A stretch of 64,000 nt of DNA. It comes from Fimenecus sp963590415 (lineage in GTDB: Bacteria; Bacillota; Clostridia; Oscillospirales; Acutalibacteraceae). The stretch is taken from the NCBI GenBank assembly GCA_963590415.1, contig CAVAPB010000010.1:18661-82660 (forward strand). Direction: 5' to 3'. This document shows positions 32,867-41,764 of this stretch, piece after piece (position 1 is the stretch's first letter; the number at the start of each line of letters is the position of its first letter). A program made the translations under genes and the position numbers. Below the pieces are notes generated by a model, which worked only from the letters and a program-made list of their open reading frames with translations, searched no databases and had not been told where the DNA came from.

Positions 32867-34462
32867 TTACGCCTTTACGGGATCCTTACTGTTTGTTATT
32901 CCCTTAATTGCAAACAGCGTTGCAACCGTAACAGCCGCCATTACGGGGAGAACAACATACCATTTCTGCACAAAGCCGGCAAGGATATATCCGACAAAGG
33001 ATATTGCCGCAACCGTTACGGCATACGGAAGCTGCGTTGAAACATGGTTCAAGTGGACGCATTGTGCTCCTGCCGAGGACATTATCGTTGTATCCGAGAT
33101 TGGCGAGCAGTGGTCGCCGCATACCGAGCCTGCAAGGCAAGCCGACATTCCGATTACTCCTATTTCACTGCCAACGGGGAAAATAGCAAGCACAATAGGA
33201 ATAAGTATTCCGAATGTTCCCCACGAGGTGCCCGTAGCAAAGGAAATAGCAACGGCAACAAGGAAAATTATCGCAGGCAGGAATTTGTCAAGTTCCCCCG
33301 CCTGTTCGAGCGCAGTTTTAACAAACACATCCGACTCAAGAAGTCCGGTCATATTTTTAAGTGTTGAAGCGAGAGTAAGTATAAGTATCGGCGGCACCAT
33401 TGCGATAAAGCCCTTGGGAACGCAGTCAAACGCTTCCTTAGCCGAAACAAGGCGTCTTGCGATAAAATAAACAAACGTAAACACAAGCGCTATAATTCCG
33501 CCCCACGGAAGTCCTACCGTTGCGTCCGTGTTTGAAAATGCGTCAACGAACGATTTGCCGTCGAGCATTCCGCCGTTATAAACAAGCGCAAACACGCAAA
33601 CTGCGATAAGCACAATAATCGGCAGAACAAGGTCAATTACCTTGCCGTTTGAGGTTGCGGGTTCTTCGTCCTCGCCGACCTTTTCGCCGACGGTAAACAA
33701 ATCGTTGTTATTTATCGCATTGTATTCGTGAAGCTTCATCGGGCCGTAATCGAATTTCATTGCCGCAAGAGCTATTATGAACACGAATGTGAGAAGCGAA
33801 TAAAGGTTATAGGGAATAGCGCTGCAAAACAGAGCAATTCCGCTTGTACCCTCGGGAGCATACGAGGAAACCGCGGCCGCCCACGAGGAGATGGGTGCTA
33901 TCATACAAACAGGAGCTGCTGTGGCATCGATGAGATAAGCAAGCTTAGCTCTTGAAACTCTATGCTTGTCCGTAACAGGTCTCATTACCGCGCCGACAGT
34001 AAGGCAGTTGAAGTAATCGTCGATAAAGATAAGCACGCCGAGGATAAATGTTGCCATCATTGCGCCAAAACGCGACTTAATGTGCTTTGACGCCCACATT
34101 CCGAATGCGGCAGAACCGCCTGCACGGTTTATAAGCGCAACCATTATGCCAAGCACAACAAGGAAGATAAATATTCCGGACTGCCCCTCAACCGCCGTAA
34201 TAAATCCGTCGCTGACTATTGCGTCCATTGTGGAAAGCCCGCCGAACGAGGTGGACAAAAGCCCTCCCACAACTATACCTATAAATAAGGAAGAATAAAC
34301 CTCCTTTGTTATAAGCGCAAGCACTATTGCGATAACCGGCGGCAAAAGCGACCAGAGCGTACCTGTTGCCGAGGTTATCGAGCCCGTGAACGACGCAGCG
34401 ACCATAAACGCCGCAACCACAAGCACAAGAAGAATTTTCGGTAAAATCTTTTTAAGCTTCAT
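32867..34462 (-). CDS. NhaC-family transporter, probable lysine transporter
   Basis: Polytopic membrane protein of the NhaC (Na+/H+ antiporter, ion transporter) superfamily. 531 residues with about twelve helices; typical motifs are TKEVYSSLFIGIVVGGLLS near 50, FIDDYFNCLTVGAVMRPVTDK near 150 and SFATGTSWGTFGILIPI near 420, and GSVCGDHCSPISDTTIMSSAGAQC near 465. I use MKLKK at 34462, not the upstream in-frame start at 34513, which lies in the terminator of the leader. Family membership alone would suggest an antiporter, but the lysine riboswitch upstream points to the lysine-importing branch (LysW-type) described in Firmicutes. Single-gene unit, terminated by the bidirectional hairpin at 32818-32846. 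Confidence 0.9.
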   Translation of the reverse strand: MKLKKILPKILLVLVVAAFMVAASFTGSITSATGTLWSLLPPVIAIVLALITKEVYSSLFIGIVVGGLLSTSFGGLSTMDAIVSDGFITAVEGQSGIFIFLVVLGIMVALINRAGGSAAFGMWASKHIKSRFGAMMATFILGVLIFIDDYFNCLTVGAVMRPVTDKHRVSRAKLAYLIDATAAPVCMIAPISSWAAAVSSYAPEGTSGIALFCSAIPYNLYSLLTFVFIIALAAMKFDYGPMKLHEYNAINNNDLFTVGEKVGEDEEPATSNGKVIDLVLPIIVLIAVCVFALVYNGGMLDGKSFVDAFSNTDATVGLPWGGIIALVFTFVYFIARRLVSAKEAFDCVPKGFIAMVPPILILTLASTLKNMTGLLESDVFVKTALEQAGELDKFLPAIIFLVAVAISFATGTSWGTFGILIPIVLAIFPVGSEIGVIGMSACLAGSVCGDHCSPISDTTIMSSAGAQCVHLNHVSTQLPYAVTVAAISFVGYILAGFVQKWYVVLPVMAAVTVATLFAIKGITNSKDPVKA

Positions 34463-34480
34463 TTTACTTCCCCTTAAAAC

Positions 34481-34507
34481 AAAAAATACGGCGCAAAAAG
34501 CACCGTA
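34481..34507 (-). terminator. Riboswitch expression-platform terminator
   Basis: Minus strand stem TACGGTGC / GCGCCGTA with TTTTT loop (34487-34507), followed by TTTTTT. It lies between the lysine aptamer and the transporter Shine-Dalgarno. Confidence 0.85.
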
Positions 34508-34528
34508 CCGCAAATCATCTCAAAGCAC

Positions 34529-34682
34529 GATAGCTCTCCACTCTCCGTGACAGTCCGCAGGATATTCTCCTACGCCCCAACAGGGTAACATCGGAACCTT
34601 TTACCCTGTTTCGGCGGCTTTGCCTTTTGTGTGTGCCGTTCCGAGCATATATCACGCTACTTTTCAAATCCGCGCCTCTATC
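34529..34682 (-). ncRNA. Lysine riboswitch (L box)
   Basis: Minus-strand aptamer. P1 is GATAG (34678-34682) with CTATC (34529-34533). Conserved elements in order: AGAGGCGCGG, AAAAGTAG (loop E region), GGCAAAGCCGCCGAA, a stem ACAGGGTAA / TTACCCTGT, GACTGTCA and GTGGAGAGCTATC. These are the hallmarks of the lysine aptamer. Lysine binding should favour the downstream terminator and shut off the transporter. Confidence 0.92.
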
Positions 34683-34689
34683 AAAATTT

Positions 34690-34718
34690 AAGATAACACA
34701 AAACACTGATGTTGTCAA
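34690..34718 (-). promoter_or_regulatory. Promoter of the lysine riboswitch-transporter unit
   Basis: Minus strand TTGACA (34713-34718), 17-nt spacer, TATCTT (34690-34695), 8 bp before the aptamer. Confidence 0.8.
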
Positions 34719-34805
34719 TAACCGTCATATTTTGTGTGAATAAAGCACCGATTAAAAAATTTTTATGTCCCGCACACGCCGATATTGCGTGCTTTAGCGC
34801 AACGG

Positions 34806-34870
34806 ACACTATATTTAGGTAAAAAAAGCGAATATTAGCTATTGAAAAACTATATATAGTGTGATATAAT
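34806..34870 (+). promoter_or_regulatory. nrdDG promoter with two NrdR boxes
   Basis: TTGAAA (34842-34847), 17-nt spacer, TATAAT (34865-34870). NrdR boxes ACACTATATTTAGGTA (34806-34821) and AAACTATATATAGTGT (34847-34862) are spaced 41 bp centre to centre, about four helical turns; the second sits between -35 and -10. This fits NrdR repression when dATP is plentiful. Confidence 0.88.
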
Positions 34871-34938
34871 TTACCCAAATCGCATAATACGAACATTTTT
34901 CGGTTAGGAATATACACATAAATGAAGGAGTGGGAAGG

Positions 34939-37137
34939 ATGAAGGTATTAAAGCGTAACGGTGCGGAGGTTGTTTTTGACATTGAAAAAATCGCCGCAGC
35001 CATAACAAAGGCAAACGAGAGCGTGAACGAGGACGAGCGTATGACCGCAACCCAAATTGAAAGGATTGCGGAAAGCGTTGAATTTTCGTGCGTTAAAATG
35101 AACCGTTCCCCGTCGGTCGAGGAAATTCAGGATATGGTAGAGTATCAGATTATGGCTCACGGCGCATATGAGGTTGCAAAAAGCTACATTACCTACCGTT
35201 ATACAAGGAGCCTTGTCAGGCAGTCAAATACTACGGATGAGAAAATCATGAGCCTTATCGAGTGCAACAACGAGGAGGCAAAGCAGGAGAACTCAAATAA
35301 AAACCCGATTGTCAACTCTACGCAGAGGGATTATATGGCGGGCGAGGTTTCAAAGGACCTTACGGAGCGTATTCTTTTGCCGCAGGAGATAGTTGACGCT
35401 CACAATCAGGGCATAATACACTTCCACGACGCAGACTATTTTGCACAGCACATGCACAACTGCGACCTTGTAAATCTTGAGGATATGCTTCAAAACGGCA
35501 CCGTTATCACAGGTACACTTATCGAGCGTCCGCACAGCTTTTCGACCGCCTGCAATATCGCTACGCAGATAATCGCACAGGTTGCTTCAAACCAATACGG
35601 CGGTCAGTCGATAACGCTTGCGCACCTTGCTCCGTTCGTCGATGTGAGCCGTAAGAAATTCCGTAAAATCGTAGAGGGCGAAATGTCGGCTCTCGGTATT
35701 GACACGAGCGAGGAAAAGCTTAATGAGCTTGTTGAGCTTAGGGTTCGCGATGAAATAAGACGGGGCGTGCAGACAATCCAGTATCAGGTTGTTACGCTTC
35801 TGACAACAAACGGTCAGGCTCCTTTCATAACTGTATTTATGTATCTTAACGAGGCGAAAAACGAGCAGGAAAAGGCTGACCTTGCGCTTATTATAGAAGA
35901 AATGCTCAAGCAGAGAATTTTGGGCGTCAAGAACGAAAAGGGAGTTTATGTAACCCCCGCTTTCCCGAAGCTTATCTACACTCTTGAAGAGGACAACATC
36001 ACAGAGGGCTCAAAATATTGGTATCTTACACGCCTTGCGGCTGAATGTACGGCTAAGAGAATGGTCCCCGACTACATTTCCGAAAAGAAAATGCTTGAGC
36101 TAAAGGGCGATGTTTATACCTGTATGGGCTGCCGCAGCTTTTTAACTCCCGACAGATTTACCGACAACGGCATCGGAAACATTGCAAACGCAGGCAACTA
36201 TGAGCCCGGCAAGCACAAATACTACGGCAGATTCAACCAGGGCGTTGTTACCATAAATCTCCCGGATGTTGCGCTCTCCTCGGGCGGCAACACGGAAAAA
36301 TTCTGGAGCATATTTGACGAAAGACTTGAGCTCTGCCACAGAGCGCTGCGTTGCAGACACGAGAGACTTCTCGGCACGCCGTCGGATGTCGCTCCGATTC
36401 TTTGGCAGTACGGCGCATTGGCACGCCTTAAAAAGGGCGAGACAATCGACAAGCTCCTTTTCAACGGATATTCAACGATTTCACTCGGCTATGCAGGACT
36501 TTACGAGTGCGTTAAGTATATGACGGGCAAGAGCCACACCGATCCCGAGGCTACCCCGTTCGCTCTCTCTGTTATGCAGAAGATGAACGACAAGTGCACC
36601 GAGTGGAAAAAAGCGGAAAACATTGACTATTCACTCTACGGCACCCCGCTTGAATCAACAACCTACAAGTTCGCAAAATGCCTTCAGCGCCGTTTCGGCA
36701 TAATTGAAGGTATTACAGACAAGGGATATATAACAAACAGCTATCATGTCCATGTTTCGGAGAACATCTCCGCTTTTGATAAGCTGAAATTCGAATCTCA
36801 GTTCCAGCAGTTGTCACCCGGCGGTGCAATAAGCTATGTCGAGGTGCCCGATATGCAGGACAATATCGACGCCGTGCTTTCGGTTATGAAATTTATTTAT
36901 GACAATATTATCTATGCCGAGCTCAACACCAAGAGCGACTACTGTCAGGAATGCGGCTGGGACGGCGAGATTGAAATTGTCGAGGAAGAGGGCAAGCTTA
37001 TTTGGAAATGCCCCAACTGCGGCAACACGGACCAGGACAAAATGAATGTCGCAAGGCGTACCTGCGGTTATATCGGCACACAGTTTTGGAATCAGGGCAG
37101 AACGCAGGAAATCCGCGATAGAGTACTTCATTTATAA
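34939..37137 (+). CDS. nrdD: Anaerobic ribonucleoside-triphosphate reductase
   Basis: Class III reductase making dNTPs from NTPs under anaerobiosis via a glycyl radical. 732 residues from the ATG at 34939 (AAGGAG 8 nt upstream; the GTG at 34930 lies too close to that site). N-terminal ATP-cone (MKVLKRNGAEVVFDIEKIAAAI) for allosteric control, then the catalytic barrel (MHNCDLVNLEDML near 180; QTIQYQVVTLLTTNGQAPF near 285), a C-terminal zinc ribbon CQECGWDGEIEI...CPNCG near 675-705, and the glycyl-radical motif RRTCGYIGTQFW near the end. All expected parts are present. Followed 9 bp later by nrdG. Confidence 0.97.
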   Translation: MKVLKRNGAEVVFDIEKIAAAITKANESVNEDERMTATQIERIAESVEFSCVKMNRSPSVEEIQDMVEYQIMAHGAYEVAKSYITYRYTRSLVRQSNTTDEKIMSLIECNNEEAKQENSNKNPIVNSTQRDYMAGEVSKDLTERILLPQEIVDAHNQGIIHFHDADYFAQHMHNCDLVNLEDMLQNGTVITGTLIERPHSFSTACNIATQIIAQVASNQYGGQSITLAHLAPFVDVSRKKFRKIVEGEMSALGIDTSEEKLNELVELRVRDEIRRGVQTIQYQVVTLLTTNGQAPFITVFMYLNEAKNEQEKADLALIIEEMLKQRILGVKNEKGVYVTPAFPKLIYTLEEDNITEGSKYWYLTRLAAECTAKRMVPDYISEKKMLELKGDVYTCMGCRSFLTPDRFTDNGIGNIANAGNYEPGKHKYYGRFNQGVVTINLPDVALSSGGNTEKFWSIFDERLELCHRALRCRHERLLGTPSDVAPILWQYGALARLKKGETIDKLLFNGYSTISLGYAGLYECVKYMTGKSHTDPEATPFALSVMQKMNDKCTEWKKAENIDYSLYGTPLESTTYKFAKCLQRRFGIIEGITDKGYITNSYHVHVSENISAFDKLKFESQFQQLSPGGAISYVEVPDMQDNIDAVLSVMKFIYDNIIYAELNTKSDYCQECGWDGEIEIVEEEGKLIWKCPNCGNTDQDKMNVARRTCGYIGTQFWNQGRTQEIRDRVLHL

Positions 37138-37146
37138 GGGGTATTT

Positions 37147-37692
37147 ATGTATTACAGCACAATTAAAGACTGCGATATAGCAAACGGAACCGGAGTGCGT
37201 GTAACGCTGTTCGTTTCGGGATGCACAAATCGTTGCAAGAACTGTTTTCAGCCGCAAACCTGGGATTTTTCCTTCGGAGAACCGTTTACCGAGCAAACGG
37301 AAGAAAAACTTCTTGCAATGCTCAAGCCCGATTACATAAGCGGTCTGACGCTGCTCGGCGGAGAGCCTATGGAGCCGCAAAATCAAAGGGCGCTTGTCCC
37401 GTTTTTGAAAAGAGTACGCAAGACCTATCCGCAAAAGAACATTTGGTGCTTTACGGGCTTTACCTATGAGACGCTTAAAACCGACGGCTCGCATCCGAGA
37501 TGCGAGCATACGGATGAAATGCTGTCGCTTATCGACGTGCTTGTTGACGGAAAATATGTTGACGAATTAAAGGACCTTACCCTACAGTTCAGAGGCTCGT
37601 CAAATCAGCGGCTTATCGATATGAACAAAACCCGTGAAAACGGTGAGGTTACGCTTCTTCCGAACAACGACCGAACGCTTGCAGGAAAATAA
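37147..37692 (+). CDS. nrdG: Anaerobic ribonucleotide reductase activase
   Basis: Radical SAM enzyme that installs the glycyl radical on NrdD. 181 residues with the cluster motif CTNRCKNCFQP near 26-36 (Cx3Cx2C) and LTLLGGEPMEPQN near 78 for SAM binding. C-terminal DVLVDGKYVDELKDLTLQFRGSSNQR is characteristic of NrdG. Operon with nrdD, closed by a terminator. Confidence 0.96.
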   Translation: MYYSTIKDCDIANGTGVRVTLFVSGCTNRCKNCFQPQTWDFSFGEPFTEQTEEKLLAMLKPDYISGLTLLGGEPMEPQNQRALVPFLKRVRKTYPQKNIWCFTGFTYETLKTDGSHPRCEHTDEMLSLIDVLVDGKYVDELKDLTLQFRGSSNQRLIDMNKTRENGEVTLLPNNDRTLAGK

Positions 37693-37697
37693 AATAT

Positions 37698-37738
37698 TTA
37701 CCCGTATCTGATTTAACGGTCAGATACGGGTAATTTTT
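37698..37738 (+). terminator. Rho-independent terminator after nrdG
   Basis: 14-bp stem TTACCCGTATCTGA (37698-37711) / TCAGATACGGGTAA (37720-37733) followed by TTTTTT. Confidence 0.92.
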
Positions 37739-37809
37739 TGCCTTTTTTCAATTCTTTTTCAATGTTTGTTTTATAAAATAGCGGCAGAAAAGAAGAAAGG
37801 AGCAGGTCT

Positions 37810-38481
37810 ATGGACTACCGACACGAGGTAAAGCACGAAATTTCCTACGGCGATATGCTCGCATTGCGACAACGGCTCACAGCGGTTATGTATCCCGACC
37901 CGCACACGGTTGACGGCAGGTATTATATCAGAAGCCTGTATTTCGACAACCTTGACAACAAGGCGTTACGGGAAAAAATCGACGGAGTTAACATCCGTGA
38001 AAAGTTTCGCATCCGATGCTATAACGGTGACTCGGATTTTATGCGCCTTGAAAAAAAGAGTAAGATAAACGGGCTTTGCAAAAAACAGACCGCACCGATA
38101 ACCAAGGCGCAGACTGAGCTTATCCTGCAAGGCTGTTATGATTGGATGAGAAACACCGAAGAGCCGCTTATAACGGAGCTTTACAGCAAAATCCTGTCAG
38201 AGGGGCTGCGCCCGAAAACAGTTGTCGATTACACAAGAGAACCGTTCGTTTTCCCTGCGGGCAATGTTAGGGTAACGCTCGATTACGGCATCAAAACGGG
38301 CCTCGGCAGAACAGACATTTTTTCGCCCGATTTCAAGACGGTTGACACGGGCACGCAGAGTATAATTTTAGAGGTGAAATGGGATGAATTTCTTCCCGAT
38401 GCGGTAAGAGACGCCGTTTCCCTGCCCGAACGAATGTCGGGCGCATTTTCAAAATATGCCGTTTGCAGAATTTACGGCTGA
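37810..38481 (+). CDS. VTC-domain polyphosphate polymerase-like protein
   Basis: Matches the VTC catalytic tunnel domain, the CYTH-like fold that makes polyphosphate in yeast vacuoles; the bacterial homologues are largely uncharacterised. 223 residues. DYRHEVKHEIS at the N-terminus, then the basic/acidic strand pattern YYIRSLYFDNLDNKALREKIDG near 40, REKFRIRCYNG near 65, MRLEKKSKING near 80, and the closing ILEVKWDEFLPDAV near 193. No membrane segments, so cytosolic. First gene of a three-gene cassette (with DUF4956 and CotH), spaced 15 bp from the next. An extracellular-matrix or coat-phosphorylation role is suggested by context only. Confidence 0.85.
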   Translation: MDYRHEVKHEISYGDMLALRQRLTAVMYPDPHTVDGRYYIRSLYFDNLDNKALREKIDGVNIREKFRIRCYNGDSDFMRLEKKSKINGLCKKQTAPITKAQTELILQGCYDWMRNTEEPLITELYSKILSEGLRPKTVVDYTREPFVFPAGNVRVTLDYGIKTGLGRTDIFSPDFKTVDTGTQSIILEVKWDEFLPDAVRDAVSLPERMSGAFSKYAVCRIYG

Positions 38482-38496
38482 TAAAGGAGTAACATT

Positions 38497-39168
38497 ATGA
38501 CCTTCAACGATATTTTCAAATCAAGCTTTTTAGAGAACATTACGAGCATAAGCATACTTGATATGGTAATTGCCCTTGCTCTTGCGTTCGGTATAGGTCT
38601 TTTCATTTTCTTTGTTTATAAAAAGACCTATCAGGGTGTGATGTATTCGTCAAGCTTCGGCACGACGCTTGTTGCGCTCACGGTAATAACCACCCTTGTA
38701 ATTTTGGCGGTCACTTCGAATGTCGTTCTTTCACTCGGTATGGTCGGCGCACTGTCGATTGTCCGTTTCAGGACGGCTATAAAGGAACCGCTTGACATTG
38801 CTTTTCTGTTCTGGGCTATCGCCGTGGGCATAGTCCTTGCGGCAGGTATGATCCCGCTTGCGGTCATCGGCAGTGTGATAATCGGCGTTATTCTTATTGT
38901 GTTTGTAAACAGAAAATCGCATTTTACACCGTATATTGTCGTTCTTTCCTGCGACGGCAATGGCGCCGAAAAAGAGGCTGTGGAATTTTTGAAAAACAAT
39001 GTTAAAAAATATGTTGTTAAGAGCAAGAGCGTTCAAAGCGGCAGAATTGAGCTTAATCTTGAAATAAGGCTCAAAGACGACAACACCGATTTTATAAACA
39101 GGCTCAGCGAAATTTCGGGCGTGTCAAATGCCGTGCTCGTAAGCTATAACGGCGAATACGCAGGATAA
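38497..39168 (+). CDS. DUF4956 membrane protein
   Basis: Matches DUF4956, a small polytopic membrane family of unknown function that travels with VTC and CotH genes. 223 residues: four membrane helices in the first 150 (near 22-42, 50-80, 105-130, 130-145), including the conserved SLGMVGALSIVRFRTAIKEPLDIAFLFWAIAVG near 78-110, and a soluble C-terminal alpha/beta domain (residues about 150-223). Likely a membrane partner of the VTC-domain enzyme. Spaced 10 bp from the CotH gene. Start with AAAGGAGTAACATT. Confidence 0.85.
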   Translation: MTFNDIFKSSFLENITSISILDMVIALALAFGIGLFIFFVYKKTYQGVMYSSSFGTTLVALTVITTLVILAVTSNVVLSLGMVGALSIVRFRTAIKEPLDIAFLFWAIAVGIVLAAGMIPLAVIGSVIIGVILIVFVNRKSHFTPYIVVLSCDGNGAEKEAVEFLKNNVKKYVVKSKSVQSGRIELNLEIRLKDDNTDFINRLSEISGVSNAVLVSYNGEYAG

Positions 39169-39178
39169 GGAGGCGCTT

Positions 39179-41185
39179 ATGTCAACGCATAAGAACTTTG
39201 ATAAAATCTGCTGCGTTGTGCTTGCTCTGACCCTCGTTATTACCGTTCTGTTCATAAACGGAGAAAGCCTCGGCATAAAAAAGGCTTCAAGCGTTATGGG
39301 CTATGAGGAAAAGCTGTTTGACACTTCGTATGTTCATACGATAAATATTATTATGGACGATTGGGACGACTTTATATCAAGCTGTACAAGCGAGGAATAC
39401 TATACCTGCACGGTTGTAATCGACAACGAAGCATATAAGAATGTCGCAATCAGAGGCAAGGGAAACACCTCGTTAACGCAGGTGGCGTCCTACGGCAACG
39501 ACAGATACAGCTTCAAGATAGAGTTTGACCATTACGACAGCTCAAATACCTATTACGGACTTGACAAGCTCTGCCTTAACAACATCATACAGGACAACAC
39601 CTATATGAAGGATTTTCTTGTCTATCAAATGATGAATTTTGCAGGCGTTGTCTCCCCTCTTTGCAGTTATGTCTATATAACCGTAAACGGTGAGGACTGG
39701 GGTTTGTATCTTGCAGTCGAGGGCATAGAGGAATCCTTTCTTCAAAGAAATTACGGCAAAAGCTACGGCAATCTCTACAAGCCGGACAGTATGAGTATGG
39801 GCGGCGGCAGAGGTAACGGAAAAGATTTTGAACAGGAGGATTTTTCTCCCGAGGCAAATGAAAGCGCCGCACCGCAGCAACCGTCCTCAAACGATGCTCA
39901 GGCAAATTCTCCGCCCGAAATGCCCGACGGTGATTTTACTCCGGAGAACAATCAGCCCGACGGCAGTTTCGCTCCCGACGGCAACGCCTCCGATAACGGA
40001 CAGAACGGCGGCGGAAATATGAACGCAAGCGATGATGTATTGTTGAAATATATCGATGACAATTACGACAGCTATCAAAATATATTTGACAATGCCAAGA
40101 CCGACATAACGGATGAGGACAAAGACCGCCTCATTTCCTCACTTAAAACGCTGTCATCAGGCGAAAACACGGAAAGCACCGTTAATGTGTCGGAGGTTAT
40201 AAGCTATTTTGCCGTACACAATTTTGTGCTCAATTTTGACAGCTACACCGGCTCAATGGTGCACAACTATTATTTGTACGAAAACGACGGGCAAATGCAG
40301 ATGATTCCCTGGGACTACAACCTCGCCTTCGGCGGATTTCAATCCTCGGGCGACGCCGCCTCGCTTATAAACTATCCTATCGACACGCCGGTTTCGGGAG
40401 GAAGCGTCGAGGACAGACCAATGCTTGCATGGATATTCTCAAGCGAGGAATATACCGAACAGTATCACGAGGCACTCAGCGAATTTATAAGCGAATACTT
40501 TGACAGCGGATATTTTGAAAATATGATTGACAGCGTAATTTCAATGATTTCCCCGTATGTCGAAAAGGACCCGACAAAGTTCTGCACTTATGAGCAGTTC
40601 CAAACGGGTGCGCAAACGCTCAAGGAGTTCTGTATTTTGAGAGCAGAGAGCATAAGCGGACAGTTAAGCGGCGCAATAGGCTCAACCTCCGATACCCAAA
40701 GCGCCGACACGCTTATTGACGCAGGCGATTTGAAGATAAGCGATATGGGAAGTATGAACAACTCAAATTCGGAACCGGGAGGCGGACAGTCTACACAAGA
40801 CGGCAATATGCCTGACTCCCAAAACGGCAACGAAAATTCGCCTCCGGAAAAGCCAGGCTTCTCAGATGTTCAAAGCAATGCAGACAGTTCAGACGCTCAA
40901 ACCGATACAGACAGTTCAAACGGCACCCACGAGCCGCCTGACAGAACAAATGGAAACGGCTCTCCGCCGCAGAACGGGCAACAGAACGGACAGCAGGCTA
41001 ACGGCAGTACGCAGGACAATTCCGACAAGCCCGAAGTACCCGAAAACAACCCGCAAAACGAAAAAGACGGTCAAACGCAGACAGCGTCAACCGTTTCGCC
41101 GGAAAATTATATTTATCTCGCAATATGCATAGGCATATTGGCACTCGGCATTTTGTTTGCCGTATGCTTCAAAAGGCGAAAATAA
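39179..41185 (+). CDS. CotH kinase family surface protein
   Basis: CotH is an atypical Ser/Thr kinase that phosphorylates spore-coat proteins in Bacillus; Clostridia have many surface homologues. 668 residues: N-terminal membrane segment (about 10-30), the kinase-like domain (NVAIRGKGNTSLTQVA near 85, DKLCLNNIIQDNTYMKDFLVYQMM near 125, IPWDYNLAFGGFQ near 380), two long low-complexity inserts rich in Asn, Gln, Pro, Ser and Gly (about 205-280 and 520-635), and a C-terminal membrane helix followed by KRRK (about 645-668). The Pro/Asn/Gln linkers look like wall-spanning stalks. With the VTC and DUF4956 genes it forms a recognised cassette. The start follows GGAGGCGCTT. Kinase substrate unknown. 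Confidence 0.88.
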   Translation: MSTHKNFDKICCVVLALTLVITVLFINGESLGIKKASSVMGYEEKLFDTSYVHTINIIMDDWDDFISSCTSEEYYTCTVVIDNEAYKNVAIRGKGNTSLTQVASYGNDRYSFKIEFDHYDSSNTYYGLDKLCLNNIIQDNTYMKDFLVYQMMNFAGVVSPLCSYVYITVNGEDWGLYLAVEGIEESFLQRNYGKSYGNLYKPDSMSMGGGRGNGKDFEQEDFSPEANESAAPQQPSSNDAQANSPPEMPDGDFTPENNQPDGSFAPDGNASDNGQNGGGNMNASDDVLLKYIDDNYDSYQNIFDNAKTDITDEDKDRLISSLKTLSSGENTESTVNVSEVISYFAVHNFVLNFDSYTGSMVHNYYLYENDGQMQMIPWDYNLAFGGFQSSGDAASLINYPIDTPVSGGSVEDRPMLAWIFSSEEYTEQYHEALSEFISEYFDSGYFENMIDSVISMISPYVEKDPTKFCTYEQFQTGAQTLKEFCILRAESISGQLSGAIGSTSDTQSADTLIDAGDLKISDMGSMNNSNSEPGGGQSTQDGNMPDSQNGNENSPPEKPGFSDVQSNADSSDAQTDTDSSNGTHEPPDRTNGNGSPPQNGQQNGQQANGSTQDNSDKPEVPENNPQNEKDGQTQTASTVSPENYIYLAICIGILALGILFAVCFKRRK

Positions 41186-41189
41186 AATT

Positions 41190-41230
41190 ACGCCATACAG
41201 CTTGATTTTCAGAGCTGTATGGCGTTTTCA
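41190..41230. terminator. Bidirectional terminator between CotH and phosphatase genes
   Basis: 13-bp stem ACGCCATACAGCT (41190-41202) / AGCTGTATGGCGT (41213-41225) followed by TTTCATTTT on the plus strand; AATTTTATT on the minus strand. Confidence 0.88.
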
Positions 41231-41232
41231 TT

Positions 41233-41697
41233 TTATAAAAGCGAGTTAAGAAGAGCCTCGCAGCCCTCGTGAATGTCACGGTAGGTAATGTCAAATTTCC
41301 CCGTGTACCAAGGGTCGGCAACATCTCTGTTTGATTGTGCAAATTCAAGCAGCTTATGAACCTTGTTTTCGGGATCGGTGCCGATAATCGAAAAAATATT
41401 GCGTATATTTTTGCTGTCCATCGCAACTATACAGTCATATTTTTCATAATCCGATTTTCTGAATTGAACCGCACGCTTACCTTCGCAGGAAATTCCGTGT
41501 TTCGCAAGCTCTGCTCGTGCCGGCGGATACACGGGGTTGCCTATATCTCCCCATATCTCCTCGGCGCTCGTAGCGCTCGAAGCGATAACAAATTTGTCCT
41601 GCAAGCCCTTTTTCTCAATCATATCCTTAAAGATAAATTCCGCCATCGGGCTGCGGCATATATTGCCGTGGCACACAAAAAGCACCCGAATACTCAT
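41233..41697 (-). CDS. Low-molecular-weight protein-tyrosine phosphatase
   Basis: Small cytosolic phosphotyrosine phosphatase. 154 residues with the active-site loop VCHGNICRSPMAEF (CX5R, Cys near 9 and Arg near 15) and the general-acid Asp in DPWYTGKFDITYRDI near 127. Full family length. It is last in the minus-strand run Fur - fused rubrerythrin - phosphatase, 67 bp after its neighbour. A role in controlling capsule or arginine/tyrosine phosphorylation is possible; members of this family also act as arginine phosphatases (YwlE), which would counter McsB, but the motif alone does not decide. Confidence 0.93.
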   Translation of the reverse strand: MSIRVLFVCHGNICRSPMAEFIFKDMIEKKGLQDKFVIASSATSAEEIWGDIGNPVYPPARAELAKHGISCEGKRAVQFRKSDYEKYDCIVAMDSKNIRNIFSIIGTDPENKVHKLLEFAQSNRDVADPWYTGKFDITYRDIHEGCEALLNSLL

Positions 41698-41764
41698 AAT
41701 TCCTCATTTCATTTCGGCGAACACTGCCGACATTTTTATAAAATTCTGTTTAAGCACAGACGGT

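Noticed and set aside
34463..34700. T-box or glycine riboswitch upstream of the NhaC-type gene
   Set aside because: No T-box sequence or specifier loop is present; the conserved blocks fit the lysine aptamer instead.
34930..34938. nrdD start at GTG 34930
   Set aside because: This codon directly abuts the AAGGAG ribosome site; the ATG at 34939 has proper spacing and the expected MKVLKRNG N-terminus.
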